The notes: a model not told the origin generated them from the letters alone. DNA of 64,000 nt from Kocuria rosea subsp. polaris (GCA_023896275.1 MLDA01000016.1:1-64000); one strand, 5' to 3'; shown: positions 50,228 to 59,789, numbered from the stretch's first letter. Numbers and translations are program-made.

Positions 50228-51865
50228 ATGGACCAGACCCTCTACCGCAACGCACGGATCTTCACCGCCGAACCCGGCCTCGAGCGCCCCAGCGCGCAGG
50301 CCGCGCTCGTCGAGGACGGGCGGTTCGTCTACGTCGGCGACGAGGAGACCGCCGCACGGCTCGCGGGACCCGCGGCGGAGACGGTCGACGTCGGCGGCCG
50401 CGTCGTCGTCCCGGGATTCATCGACGCCCACACCCACCTGCTCATGACCGGCCAGGCTCTCGGCAAGGTGGAGCTGACCTCGGCGCGAAACCTCGAGCAG
50501 ATCCAGGAGCGCATCGCCGACGCCCGCACCGAAGATCCCGGGGCCGTCCGAATCCTCGGCCGCGGCTGGCTGTTCGACTCCGTCCCGGGCGGCGCGCCGA
50601 CCGCCGCGATGCTCGACGCCGTCGCACCCGACGTGCCCGTCTACCTCGACGCCAACGACTTCCACTCGTGTTGGGTCAACTCGGCTGCGCTCGCCGAGAT
50701 CGGGATCACCGACGAGACCCCGGACCCGATCGGCGGCCGGATCGTCCGCGACGACGACGGGCGCGCCACCGGTCTGCTGCTCGAAACGGCCGCGACGCAA
50801 TTCGCCTGGCCCCATCTTGAGGCCAACACGACCGACGCCGACCGCGACGAGGCCCTCGATCGGGCGTTCGACGCCTACCTCGCCGCGGGCGTGACCGGCG
50901 CCGTGGACATGGCCTTCGGCGAGGCCGATCTGGCCGCCGTCGAGCGCGCGATCACCCGGCACGGCGGGGACCTGCCCGTGCGCCTGGCCGCGCACTGGCT
51001 CGTCGACAACCACGGCGACCCCGAGCGCAACAACGCCCAGCTCCGGCGGGCGGCCGAGCTGGCCGCGCGCGACTTCGGCGGCTCGTTCCGTGTGGTCGGG
51101 GTCAAGTTCATCTCCGACGGCGTCATCGACGCGTGCACCGCCGCGCTGGGCGCGCCGTACACGGACGGGTCGAACGCCGACCCCATCTGGCCGCTCGAGG
51201 CGCTGCGGCCGGCCGTCGTCGAGGCCGACCGGCTCGGCCTGCAGATCGCGGTGCATGCGATCGGCGACGCAGCGAGCACCAACGCCATCGACGCCCTCGA
51301 GCACGCCGTCGCCGCCAACGGGGACCGCGAGCGCCGCCACCGCATCGAACACCTCGAGTACGCCGCCGAGGGAACGGCCGAACGCCTGGCGGCCTTGGGT
51401 ATCACCGCGTCGATGCAGCCCGTGCATACCGACGCCGCGGTCCGCCCGAACTGGGACGCGATGCTCGGCGCTGAGCGCGCGGCCCGCGGCTTCGCGTGGG
51501 GCGAGTACGAGGCCGCGGGCGCGCTGCTCGCCTTCTCGACCGATGCCCCGACCGCCCCGCACGACGCGCTGGGGAACATGTACGTCGCCACGACCCGCCA
51601 CTCGGCGCTCGACGCGTCGTTCGAGCCCGTCGAACCCGAGCTGGCGCTGCCGCTCGCGAGCGCGATCGGCCACGCCACCCGCGACGCCGCGATCTCGGTC
51701 GGCGACGGCGCGGACCGCGGAATGATCGCCGCCGGCTTCCATGCGGACTTCGCCATTCTCGACGCGGACCCGTTCAGCGCGGGGCCGCAGTCGCTGTTGA
51801 CCTCGCGGATCGTCTCGACGTTCGTCGCCGGCCGCGAAGTGTTCTCGACAACCGTCAGCGCCTGA
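50228..51865 (+). CDS. YtcJ-like amidohydrolase (amidohydrolase 3 family)
   Basis: 545 residues from ATG 50228 (GCGAGG upstream). The first metal motif is intact (PGFIDAHTH, about 60-68); other sites are VKFISDG, QIAVHAIGD and HRIEHLEYA, with FSTDAP near 436. This YtcJ-like branch includes N-substituted formamide deformylase and related enzymes. The upstream frame (from 49949) is intergenic. Controlled by the same operator as the MFS gene, it probably deformylates or hydrolyses an amide linked to that transporter. Substrate unknown. Confidence 0.9.
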   Translation: MDQTLYRNARIFTAEPGLERPSAQAALVEDGRFVYVGDEETAARLAGPAAETVDVGGRVVVPGFIDAHTHLLMTGQALGKVELTSARNLEQIQERIADARTEDPGAVRILGRGWLFDSVPGGAPTAAMLDAVAPDVPVYLDANDFHSCWVNSAALAEIGITDETPDPIGGRIVRDDDGRATGLLLETAATQFAWPHLEANTTDADRDEALDRAFDAYLAAGVTGAVDMAFGEADLAAVERAITRHGGDLPVRLAAHWLVDNHGDPERNNAQLRRAAELAARDFGGSFRVVGVKFISDGVIDACTAALGAPYTDGSNADPIWPLEALRPAVVEADRLGLQIAVHAIGDAASTNAIDALEHAVAANGDRERRHRIEHLEYAAEGTAERLAALGITASMQPVHTDAAVRPNWDAMLGAERAARGFAWGEYEAAGALLAFSTDAPTAPHDALGNMYVATTRHSALDASFEPVEPELALPLASAIGHATRDAAISVGDGADRGMIAAGFHADFAILDADPFSAGPQSLLTSRIVSTFVAGREVFSTTVSA

Positions 51866-51889
51866 GCGCGCCGCCCAGTGCCTGGCGGC

Positions 51890-52666
51890 TCAGGCGAGTT
51901 CCGCGCGGAGGACCTCCGCCCACGCCTCGGGCGCCTCGAGGTGGGCGTCGTGCCCGACTCCGACCAGGTCCACGCGCCGGGTCTGCGGACGACACTCGAT
52001 GAGCTCGCTCCGCTGCGCCGCGTCGAAGAGGCCCGCCTCGGCGAAGACCGCCGTCGTCGGAACGCGTAGGCGCGTCCATTCCACCCATCTGGGAACGTGC
52101 ACCTCGGCCAGCGTCGCTTCCATGACATCGGCATCGAAGCGTGGTCGCAATCCGTCCCGCGCTGGTTCGAGATCGGCGATCCATGCGTCGGCCAGGGCAC
52201 CCCGGCCGAGGAACCCGCGGGCCTCCTCTTCGTCCGCGAACGGGACCGGCCACGAGGAGAAGTACCGCCCGAGCCGGCGCGCCTCGCCCGGGTCGTCCGA
52301 ACCGCGGACGTGCCCCTCAAGCATGACGAGCCGACGGACGAGGTCCGGACGCGCGCACGCCGTCATGAACGCGGTGTGGGCGCCCACCGACTGACCGACC
52401 AGGTCGACGGCTTGTTCCGGGAAGAGCCTCTCGACGACCTCCACGACGTCGTGCACGAAGGCTCGACGGGACACATCCCCGGGGCGGCGCGTGCTGCGTC
52501 CATGCCCGCGCTGGTCGAGGAGCACGACCCGACGTCCGCGGAGTGCGCCGGCCGTCGGACGCATCTCGCGCGAACTCCCCGCCAGCCCGTGCAGCAGGAC
52601 AACCGGCGGACCGTGGCCGCCGAAGTCCTCGACGTAGAGGTCGACGTCGCCGCGATGAATGAACAT
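51890..52666 (-). CDS. Alpha/beta hydrolase
   Basis: 258 residues. ATG 52666 is preferred because GAAGGA lies 5 nt upstream; the ATG at 52678 overlaps that site. It has the oxyanion segment VVLLHGLAGSS, the nucleophile Ser in LVGQSVGAHT, the following DQRGHGRS loop before it, and the catalytic His in GVGHDAHLEAP. Esterase, lactonase or C-C hydrolase activity is possible. The promoter region contains one arm of a 16-bp inverted repeat (52721-52791). Confidence 0.88.
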   Translation of the reverse strand: MFIHRGDVDLYVEDFGGHGPPVVLLHGLAGSSREMRPTAGALRGRRVVLLDQRGHGRSTRRPGDVSRRAFVHDVVEVVERLFPEQAVDLVGQSVGAHTAFMTACARPDLVRRLVMLEGHVRGSDDPGEARRLGRYFSSWPVPFADEEEARGFLGRGALADAWIADLEPARDGLRPRFDADVMEATLAEVHVPRWVEWTRLRVPTTAVFAEAGLFDAAQRSELIECRPQTRRVDLVGVGHDAHLEAPEAWAEVLRAELA

Positions 52667-52720
52667 GGTGTCCTTCATATCACCGCCGCAGGCCAGCTGA
52701 GGCTGACACTCGGCGGTCCC

Positions 52721-52791
52721 TGCGCCGATGATTGTCAAAAACAGGGCACTTAACGGCCGAATACCCCCTGAAATCGACAATCATCGGCGCA
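52721..52791. repeat. 16-bp perfect inverted repeat with 39-bp spacer
   Basis: TGCGCCGATGATTGTC (52721-52736) and its exact reverse complement (52776-52791) lie in the 145-bp gap between the amidase stop and the hydrolase start. The spacer is too long for an efficient terminator. It may be two opposed binding sites or a target of a mobile repeat. Confidence 0.85.
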
Positions 52792-52811
52792 GCCTGCGGG
52801 CGGTGCCGGAC

Positions 52812-54539
52812 TCAGCCGAGCTCGGGGGTGCGCGGCGGCACCGAGCGCCGCTGTCCCGTCGCTTCGAACGCGGCGGCGAGGGCCAGCAGCGCGTTGTCGT
52901 CGTAGGCCCGCCCGGCGAACGTCAGCCCCACCGGCATGCCGATGTCCGCCATGTCACCCATGGGCACGGTCACGGTCGGGATACCCAGGTGCCGCGGGAC
53001 GAGGTTGCCGTTGGCGACCCACACGCCGTTGCGCCAGCCGGCCTCCGCGGACGCAGGGTTCACGTCCATGTCTGCCGCGCCCACGTCGGCCACCGCGGGG
53101 AACACCACCGCGTCGAGCCCGCGGGAGTCCATCCAGTCCTCGAGATCGATGCGCCGCGTCTCCTCGAGACCACGCACGCCGCCGGCGAGCTCCGGAATCT
53201 CGGTCACGTCCGTCACCGGGTGCTCGGCCGCGTGCGCCGGGTAGGTGGCGATGTCGTCGTCGAACCCGTAGTAGCGGTCGCCCAGCGCACCGTCTGGGTG
53301 CGGGAAAATGCGCTCCCCGACGACGTCGGCCAGGCGGTTCAGGTTCGGGTCGCCGTTCGCGCGCAGGAAGTCGTCCCAGCCGAACACGGAGAGATCCACG
53401 ATCTCCCGCTGCAGGTATTCGCCGCTCACGAGCCCGCGCGTGGCGATGTTCGGCGCCCCCGCCCGGTCACCTTCGTAGTTCGTCACCACAGGGAAATCGA
53501 CGACGACGACGGTCGCACCCGCCGCCTCCAGGTCCGCCCGCGCGGCGGCCCAGAGGTCGATCACACTCGGCCGGGTCTCGATCCGCTGCCCCGTGGAGCC
53601 CCCGATGCCGCGCACGCCGTCGAGGCCGCGGAAGAGCGGGCCGGTGCCGGCGTCGTCGTCCTGATTGATGTACATGGCGGGCACGCCGATCGTCTTGCCG
53701 GCCAGCGGCGCGGGGCCGTCCGCGAGGGCCGGATAGGAAGCCGGCCGCACGGCCGAGGCCGCCGGGATCTCAACCCACGGCTGCACGCGCCAGAAGTCGC
53801 CGCGGGTCTCGGCGTCGTCAGCGACGATGACGTCAAGCACCTCCAGCAGGTCCGCCATCGTGCGGGTGTGGGGCACCACGACGTCCATGGTCGGCACGAG
53901 CGGCCAGTTCCCGCGCACGGAGATGACGCCGCGGGAGGGCGTGTAGGCGCACAGCGCGTTGTTCGACGCCGGGGCGCGGCCCGAGGACCACGTCTCCTCT
54001 CCCAGCCCGAAGGCCGCGAAGCTCGCCGCCGTGGCCGTGCCGGATCCGTTGGAGGAGCCGGAGCCGAACGCGCTCGTCAGCCAGTCGGCGCTGTAGGGGC
54101 TCTCGGCCCGGCCGTACACGCCGCGCTGCATCCCGCCGTTGGCCATGGGCGGCATGTTGGTCAGGCCCAGCAGGATCGCCCCGCCCGCGCGCAGCCGCTC
54201 GATCGTGAACGCGTCGCGCTGCGCGACGAGGTTCTCGAAGGCCGGCGACCCGGAGGCGACGGTGAGACCCCGCGCCATGTACGAGTCCTTGGCGGTGTAA
54301 GGGATCCCGTCCAGCGCCCCGAGCGTCTCGCCGCGGGCGCGGCGGGCGTCGGAGGCGGCGGCCTCGGCCAGCGCCTCGTCGTTGCGCACGACGACGGCGT
54401 TCAGCTCCGGCCCGGACACGTCGAAAGCGTCGATGCGGGCCATGTACGCCTCGACGAGCCCGACGGACGTGACGACTCCGGACTCCAGATCCGCACGCAG
54501 CCGGGCGATCGTGGCTTCGACGACTGGGTAGTGGCTCAT
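52812..54539 (-). CDS. Amidase-signature family enzyme
   Basis: 575 residues, longer than typical (about 470-500) through an insert around 270-400. The Ser-cisSer-Lys triad is visible: Lys in IPYTAKDSY (about 84), then the Gly/Ser-rich SAFGSGSSNGSGTATA with the two Ser (about 160-185). It lies 11 bp after the agmatine-deiminase-like gene and completes the TetR-controlled permease operon. It probably hydrolyses the amide or carbamoyl product of the deiminase, or the imported substrate itself. Confidence 0.92.
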   Translation of the reverse strand: MSHYPVVEATIARLRADLESGVVTSVGLVEAYMARIDAFDVSGPELNAVVVRNDEALAEAAASDARRARGETLGALDGIPYTAKDSYMARGLTVASGSPAFENLVAQRDAFTIERLRAGGAILLGLTNMPPMANGGMQRGVYGRAESPYSADWLTSAFGSGSSNGSGTATAASFAAFGLGEETWSSGRAPASNNALCAYTPSRGVISVRGNWPLVPTMDVVVPHTRTMADLLEVLDVIVADDAETRGDFWRVQPWVEIPAASAVRPASYPALADGPAPLAGKTIGVPAMYINQDDDAGTGPLFRGLDGVRGIGGSTGQRIETRPSVIDLWAAARADLEAAGATVVVVDFPVVTNYEGDRAGAPNIATRGLVSGEYLQREIVDLSVFGWDDFLRANGDPNLNRLADVVGERIFPHPDGALGDRYYGFDDDIATYPAHAAEHPVTDVTEIPELAGGVRGLEETRRIDLEDWMDSRGLDAVVFPAVADVGAADMDVNPASAEAGWRNGVWVANGNLVPRHLGIPTVTVPMGDMADIGMPVGLTFAGRAYDDNALLALAAAFEATGQRRSVPPRTPELG

Positions 54540-54550
54540 GGTCCCCTCCT

Positions 54551-55597
54551 CTAGGAAGCCGCGGCGCCGGTCAGGCGGGGCTGCTGCTGGGTGATGCAGT
54601 GGATGGCGCCGCCGCGGTCGATCACGGGGCGGATGGGCACGGTCACCACGCGGCGGCCGGGATAGGCGTCCGCGAGGATCTCGGCGGCGCGGGCATCGGC
54701 GCGCTCGTCGTCGTATCCGCAGGCGATCACGCCGCCGTTGACGACGAGGTGGTTCACGTAGGACCAGTCGACAAATCCCTCATCATCGCGCAGTGCCGAC
54801 GGGGCCGGCACATCCACGATGTCGAACGCGTTCCCGGCGGCGTCGGTCTGCGCGGAGAGGAACTCGCGCAGGGCGCGGGAGACCTCGAAGTCGGGGTGCT
54901 CCGGGTTGGTCTGCTGGTGCAGCAGCAGACGGCCGGGCTCGGGCAGCGTGGCGACCATGTCGACGTGGCCGCGCGTGCCGAAGTCCTCGTAGTCGCGCGT
55001 CAACCCGCGGGGCAGCCAGATCACCTTGGTGGCCCCGAGCGTGCGCGCCAGCTCCGCCTCGACAAGCTCGCGCGTCGCATACGGGTTGCGGCCCGGGTCC
55101 AGCTGGACGGTCTCGGTGATCAGCACCGTGCCGGCGCCGTCGACGTGGATCGCGCCGCCCTCGTTGACAAGCAGGGACGGCACCCGCTCGGCGCCGGAGG
55201 CCGCGGCGACGAACGCGCCGATCTTGGCCGACTTGTCCCATTCGGCCCACTCGGGAGCGCCCCAGCCGTTGAAGATCCAGTCGACGGCGCCCAGCACGCC
55301 GGGCCGCTCGTCGTCGACGACGAACGTGGGGCCGACGTCGCGCATCCAGAACTCGTCCAGGGGCGCCTCGAGCAGCTCGACGTCGCTGCCGAGCAGGTTC
55401 CGCGCCCGGTCCATCTCGCACGGGTCCGCGACCATGGTCACGGGCTCGAACTCGGCGACAGCGTGGGCCACGGCGGTCCACGCCGCGTAGGCCTCGTCGG
55501 CGGACGCGGCGTCCTCGCCCAGCGTCGTTCCGGGCCGCGGGAACGCCATCCAGGTGCGTTCGTGATCGGCAGTCTCTGCGGGCATGCGCCAGCTCAT
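54551..55597 (-). CDS. Agmatine deiminase / peptidylarginine-deiminase family protein
   Basis: 348 residues from ATG 55597, which overlaps the permease stop (ATGA). The guanidine-modifying-enzyme motifs are FWMRDVGPTFVVDD (about 88-101), NEGGAIHVDG, TRGHVDMVATL with the catalytic His, and the nucleophile Cys in GGAIHCITQQQP. Agmatine deiminase yields N-carbamoylputrescine; the next gene encodes an amidase that could release putrescine or another amine. An NCS1 permease instead of an agmatine antiporter argues that the true substrate may be another guanidino compound. Confidence 0.9.
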   Translation of the reverse strand: MSWRMPAETADHERTWMAFPRPGTTLGEDAASADEAYAAWTAVAHAVAEFEPVTMVADPCEMDRARNLLGSDVELLEAPLDEFWMRDVGPTFVVDDERPGVLGAVDWIFNGWGAPEWAEWDKSAKIGAFVAAASGAERVPSLLVNEGGAIHVDGAGTVLITETVQLDPGRNPYATRELVEAELARTLGATKVIWLPRGLTRDYEDFGTRGHVDMVATLPEPGRLLLHQQTNPEHPDFEVSRALREFLSAQTDAAGNAFDIVDVPAPSALRDDEGFVDWSYVNHLVVNGGVIACGYDDERADARAAEILADAYPGRRVVTVPIRPVIDRGGAIHCITQQQPRLTGAAAS

Positions 55598-57108
55598 GCG
55601 GCGTTCTCCATTCGGTCGGTCTCCGGTGCAGTGGCGCCGGGACGCAGGGTGGGGTTCTTGTAGGGCGCGGTGGTGCGCCAGAGGATCGCGTAGACGACGC
55701 CGCCGATAACGGGCGCGCACAGCGCGGAGAGGTCGGCGCCGCCGAGGGCCGCGGCGATCGGGCCCACGAACAGCGTCGAGTTCACCAGCAGCACCGAAAC
55801 GGAGGTGCCAACGACCATCGCGATCACGCCCGGGGCGAAGTACCCGCGGCTGTACCAGAAGTCGCTGGCGCGAGACTCATCGTTGAGCGCGACGCCGTCG
55901 TACCGGTTGCGGCGCAGGAGGATGTCGACGGCGTAGATCGCCACGAGCGGGCCGAGCACGGTCACGCTCAGCTCTAGCGCCGCGTTGAGGGTGTCGAGGA
56001 AGCTAGGGGCCGCGAAGACGAGCCACCCGCCCATCGCCGTCGCGGCCAGCCCCGTCACGACGACGGTGGTGGCGCGCGAGAGCCGCAGGCCCAGGCCCTG
56101 GGCGTAGAGGCCGGTCGAGTAGGCGACAAGCACGTTGTTCGTGATGGTGCCGAGCAGGACGACGAAGAGGAAGATCGGGGTGAACCAGCCGGGCACAATC
56201 TCGGAGATGGTCCGCTGCGGGTCCGTCATGTCGATCGCGGTGGCCGCGACGACGCCGAGGGAACCGATCACGACGGCCGGGATGAAACCGCCGAGCGCGG
56301 TCCACCAGATGACCCCGCGCCGCGGCGTGTTCTTGGGCAGGTAGCGCGAGTAGTCGGCGCCGGTGCCCCAGGACAGCGGGCCGGAAGCGACAATCGCGTA
56401 GCCCAGGGCGATGAGGGCCCAGCGCTCACCGGCCGGCATCTCGGGCGCGGTGTAGGAGAAGTCCGCGGCGCCGAGGACGAAGAAGCCCAGGACGACGAAG
56501 GCGACGGCGAGCGCGGCCGAGAAATACGGGGCCAGCGCCATGATCGTGCCGTGGCCGTAGACGCTGAAGATAAAGCTCAGGAAGGCGACCGCGATCAGGA
56601 CGGCCCATTCACCCGGCCCGGTCAGCTGCACGCCGAGCATCGGCAGCAGGGCCAGAGCCGCGAAAGTGCCGACCGCGATGTTGATGACCTCGTAGAAAAG
56701 GCCGATCAGGACGCCGAGCCCGCCGCCGAAGATGCGGTTGCCGCGGATGCCGTACATGGCGCGCATGATGGTGACGCTGGGCGCGCCCGCGGCCGGGCCG
56801 CTGACGGCCAGCCAGCCGACGATCGCCCACCACAGGTTGCCGACGACCGTGACGGCGAGCGCCTCGATCACCGACAGACCGAGCAGGACGAGTCCGCCGC
56901 CGATCACGAAGTAGAGGTAGAGAACGTTCGCGCTCATCCAGATCCAGAACAGGGAGACGGGTGCGCCGCCGCGCTCGGACGGGGCGATGTAGTCCAGCCC
57001 ATGCGTCTCGACGTGCCCGACGCCGCCCGCGGTCGCCGCCGGGGACCGGGTTGCGGCGGGGGCCGCGGGCACCCCCTCGGGCGGTTGCGTCAGTAGTTCG
57101 TTGCTCAT
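55594..57108 (-). CDS. NCS1-family permease (cytosine/purine/hydantoin type)
   Basis: 504 residues from ATG 57108 (GAGGACGAG upstream), about 12 spans. Diagnostic segments: SLFWIWMSANVLYLY (span 1), APSVTIMRAMYGIRGNRIFG and GPLSWGTGADYSRYLPKNTPRR. It is the first gene of the operon permease-deiminase-amidase and is divergent from a TetR gene with a perfect palindrome between them. Confidence 0.92.
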   Translation of the reverse strand: MSNELLTQPPEGVPAAPAATRSPAATAGGVGHVETHGLDYIAPSERGGAPVSLFWIWMSANVLYLYFVIGGGLVLLGLSVIEALAVTVVGNLWWAIVGWLAVSGPAAGAPSVTIMRAMYGIRGNRIFGGGLGVLIGLFYEVINIAVGTFAALALLPMLGVQLTGPGEWAVLIAVAFLSFIFSVYGHGTIMALAPYFSAALAVAFVVLGFFVLGAADFSYTAPEMPAGERWALIALGYAIVASGPLSWGTGADYSRYLPKNTPRRGVIWWTALGGFIPAVVIGSLGVVAATAIDMTDPQRTISEIVPGWFTPIFLFVVLLGTITNNVLVAYSTGLYAQGLGLRLSRATTVVVTGLAATAMGGWLVFAAPSFLDTLNAALELSVTVLGPLVAIYAVDILLRRNRYDGVALNDESRASDFWYSRGYFAPGVIAMVVGTSVSVLLVNSTLFVGPIAAALGGADLSALCAPVIGGVVYAILWRTTAPYKNPTLRPGATAPETDRMENAA

Positions 57109-57139
57109 GCGTCTCGTCCTCGTGACTGTCGGTCGCTTA

Positions 57140-57155
57140 TTGATCATGTGATCAA
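57140..57155. promoter_or_regulatory. Perfect palindrome between permease operon and tetR
   Basis: TTGATCA and TGATCAA around TG (16 bp), in the 82-bp divergent region. It is the probable operator of the TetR at 57191, controlling both itself and the permease operon. Confidence 0.82.
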
Positions 57156-57190
57156 CAACTGCATGTGACCTTAACTACACTGGACTCACC

Positions 57191-57817
57191 ATGTCAAGAG
57201 CCACCACCCGGCCGACCGGCCGCAAACCGCCCGCCCAACGCTCGGCCGAGATCGTCGACGCCGCCATCAACATCGCCTGTGACGAGGGGCTATCCGCCGT
57301 GAAACTGCGCTCGGTGGCGGCCGCCGCGTCCGTCGCGCCGGGCCTCGTCGCACACTATGTTTCGAGCATGGACGAGCTGGTCGCCACGTGCTTCGAGCGC
57401 ATCACGCGCGCCGAGCTCGAGGAGGTACGGGAGATCCTCGAGTCCGCGCCGACGCCGAGTCGGCGCCTCGCCCAGCTCCTGGCCACCGTGTTCGACTCCG
57501 CGCGCGACGACGTGACGCTCGTCTGGGTCGAGGCGTGGACTTTGGGCCGGACCAACGAACGCCTCGCGGCCAGCGTCCGCGACGTCATGGACGCCTGGCA
57601 CGCGGCCCTGGCCGACGTGATTCAGGCGGGCGTCGCCAGCGGCGAGTTCGACGTCGAGAGCCCCGACGAGGCGGCCTGGCACCTCCTGGGAATGATCGAC
57701 GGCCTCAACGCACAGGCGCTCGTGCACTGGCGTCCCGCCACGCGCACGAGCGCCCTCAGCACCCTCGCCGAACGCCTGCTCGGCGCACCCCCGGGGACGC
57801 TGACGAACCTCGCCTGA
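57191..57817 (+). CDS. TetR-family regulator (BetI-like C-terminus)
   Basis: 208 residues. The helix-turn-helix is VKLRSVAAAASVAPGLVAHYV, and the C-terminal block VWVEAWTLGRTNERLAASVRD and WHLLGMIDGLNAQALVHW resemble the BetI/TetR_C_6 type, which often controls polyamine or choline pathways. This fits a guanidino/amine pathway for the divergent permease-deiminase-amidase operon. Confidence 0.92.
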   Translation: MSRATTRPTGRKPPAQRSAEIVDAAINIACDEGLSAVKLRSVAAAASVAPGLVAHYVSSMDELVATCFERITRAELEEVREILESAPTPSRRLAQLLATVFDSARDDVTLVWVEAWTLGRTNERLAASVRDVMDAWHAALADVIQAGVASGEFDVESPDEAAWHLLGMIDGLNAQALVHWRPATRTSALSTLAERLLGAPPGTLTNLA

Positions 57818-57830
57818 GCACCCCGGGGCG

Positions 57831-58958
57831 TCAGCCCGCGGGCACGCCCGCTCCCCACGCGTCGAGCTCCGCACGGACCGCCGGCCGCTCCTCGCCCTCG
57901 CGGGCCACGGCCAGGGACGCCGCCACGACGTCGTCGATCCGCACCCGGCGTCCCGACTCGGACGAGGTGATCGCCGCCTCGACCATCGCGAGGCTGCGCA
58001 CGTTCGCGGCCGCCGTCGTGCCGGGTGAGCGCCCCGTACGCAGGCAGTCGACGAACTCGGCCAGCGCCCCGGCCGTTTCCTCGGCCCGCGGCGCCAGGAC
58101 CGCCGTCTCCACCGGCGCCGGCGGCAGGTGCACCGCAGGGGCGCCGTCGCCGTCCCAGCTGGCCGTGCCGCGTTCGCCGCTCACGCGCCACTGCCCGTTC
58201 CAGCTGGTCTCCGCGCCCGGCGCGCACCAGCTGCCGGCGTAGACGAAGCGGGCGCCCGAGGCGAATTCGAAGACCGCTGAGGCGTTGGCCGCCCCGCGGT
58301 ACCAGGACCACCCGGGGTTGTGCTCCTCGCAGTACACGGCCACGGGGTCGGCGCCGATGAGCCGGCGGGCGACGTCGAAGTGGTGGATGGCCATGTCGAC
58401 GAGCAGGACGTGGTCCATCTCCTCGCGGAAACCGCCGAAGCGCGGCGCCTTGAAGAAGGAGCAATCCACGGTGCCGATCTCACCCAGCGAGCCGACCTGC
58501 GTCGCAAGGGCGTCGAGGGCCGCGAAGTAACGCCGGGACTGACTGATCATCAGCAGCTGGCCCGCCGCGCGGGCGGCCGCGGCCTGCGTGAGCGCCTCGG
58601 CGACCGTCGGCGCCGCCGGCTTCTCGCAGAGCACGGGCAGACAAGCGTCGAACGCCTCCTCGTTGACCGGCCGGTGGGCGGCGGGCACGGTCACGTTGAC
58701 GACCGCCTGGGCGCCGGAGCGCGCGGCGACTTCAGCGACCGAGCGGCCCGTGACGACGTCGTGCGCCCCGGGCACGCCGGCGGCTGCGAGCCCGTCGAGC
58801 GCCGCGCGGGCGGCCTCAAGATCGAGATCGACGAGGCCGACGAGCTCGACGTCGGGGTTCGCCGCGATCACTCCCAGCCAGTTCCGCCCCATGCCGCCGG
58901 CGCCGACCTGGACGACGCGGATCGGCGCCGCGCCGGGAATCGTTGCGAACAAGCTCAA
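57831..58958 (-). CDS. Gfo/Idh/MocA-family oxidoreductase
   Basis: 375 residues. The Rossmann motif is QVGAGGMGRNWLG near the N-terminus, the catalytic Lys is in LCEKPAAP, and the C-terminal domain has MAIHHFDVARRLIG (His as probable acid-base). The start is probably TTG 58958, which overlaps the ThuA stop (TTGA) and leaves only a short leader before the Rossmann fold; no ATG fits. It belongs to the sugar ABC operon and probably oxidises a sugar, sugar acid or inositol derivative with NAD(P). Confidence 0.88.
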   Translation of the reverse strand: MSLFATIPGAAPIRVVQVGAGGMGRNWLGVIAANPDVELVGLVDLDLEAARAALDGLAAAGVPGAHDVVTGRSVAEVAARSGAQAVVNVTVPAAHRPVNEEAFDACLPVLCEKPAAPTVAEALTQAAAARAAGQLLMISQSRRYFAALDALATQVGSLGEIGTVDCSFFKAPRFGGFREEMDHVLLVDMAIHHFDVARRLIGADPVAVYCEEHNPGWSWYRGAANASAVFEFASGARFVYAGSWCAPGAETSWNGQWRVSGERGTASWDGDGAPAVHLPPAPVETAVLAPRAEETAGALAEFVDCLRTGRSPGTTAAANVRSLAMVEAAITSSESGRRVRIDDVVAASLAVAREGEERPAVRAELDAWGAGVPAG

Positions 58959-59743
58959 TCCGCCATCGCCCCCTCGTAGCCGTGCCCGTTGTAGAAGTCC
59001 CCGGCATCGTAGCGCAGGAGCGTCGGCGTCTCGCGTTCGGGGCGCAGGCTCTTGGCCCACTCGACGCCGTTCGCGATGACGCGCCGGACCTCACCCTGGT
59101 GGTAGACCGGGTAGTCCTGGTCCCCCGGGCTGAAGTAGAAGATCCGCCCGTGCCCGCGGCGATAGGTCATGCCCGACCGGAAGACCTCACCGCCGGTGAA
59201 CGTCGAGAGGAAGACGAGCTCGTCGGGCGCCGGCACGTCGAACTGTTCGCCGTACATCTCCTGGGCCGGAATGACGAACGGGTGCGGGATGCCGCGGGCG
59301 ATCGGGTGCGTGGGGTCGACGGTCCAGACGAGCTCGCGGTCGTCTTTCGAACGCCACCGCAGCGTGCAGGTGGTGCCCATGAGTTTCGTGAAGATCTTGG
59401 ACCAGTGACCGGAGTGCAGGACGATCAGGCCCATGCCGGCCAGGACGTGCCGGTGGACGCGCTCGACGATCTCGTCAGCGACCTCGCCGTGGGCGGCGTG
59501 CCCCCACCAGAGCAGGACGTCCGTGGCGGCGAGCAGTTCCTCGCTCAGGCCGTGCTCCGGATCGTCCAGGGTCACGGTGCGCACGCGGGCACGCTCGCCG
59601 AGGTGCTCCTCGATCCCCTCCTTGATGGTGGTGTGCATGCCGTCCGGGTACAGGTCCCGCACCTCCTGCTGGAGCTGCTCGTGCCGGTTCTCGCCCCAGA
59701 CGACGACGTTGATCGGGGGCTCGGGTGTGATGGTTCCGTTCAT
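58955..59743 (-). CDS. thuA: ThuA-domain protein (trehalose-utilization-like)
   Basis: 262 residues, a glutamine-amidotransferase-like fold. ThuA features are NVVVWGENRHEQ, LLWWGHAAHGEV, LIVLHSGHWSKIF and YFSPGDQDYPVYH. ThuA/ThuB pairs act on 3-keto-trehalose and related 3-keto sugars; here the coupled Gfo/Idh/MocA gene is the natural ThuB-like partner. Gene order SBP-permease-permease-ThuA-oxidoreductase supports a disaccharide import and oxidation pathway. Confidence 0.9.
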   Translation of the reverse strand: MNGTITPEPPINVVVWGENRHEQLQQEVRDLYPDGMHTTIKEGIEEHLGERARVRTVTLDDPEHGLSEELLAATDVLLWWGHAAHGEVADEIVERVHRHVLAGMGLIVLHSGHWSKIFTKLMGTTCTLRWRSKDDRELVWTVDPTHPIARGIPHPFVIPAQEMYGEQFDVPAPDELVFLSTFTGGEVFRSGMTYRRGHGRIFYFSPGDQDYPVYHQGEVRRVIANGVEWAKSLRPERETPTLLRYDAGDFYNGHGYEGAMAD

Positions 59744-59789
59744 GGATTCCTCCTTGGTTCGTGATGTCAGAAATGGGTTCTGGGCCGGA

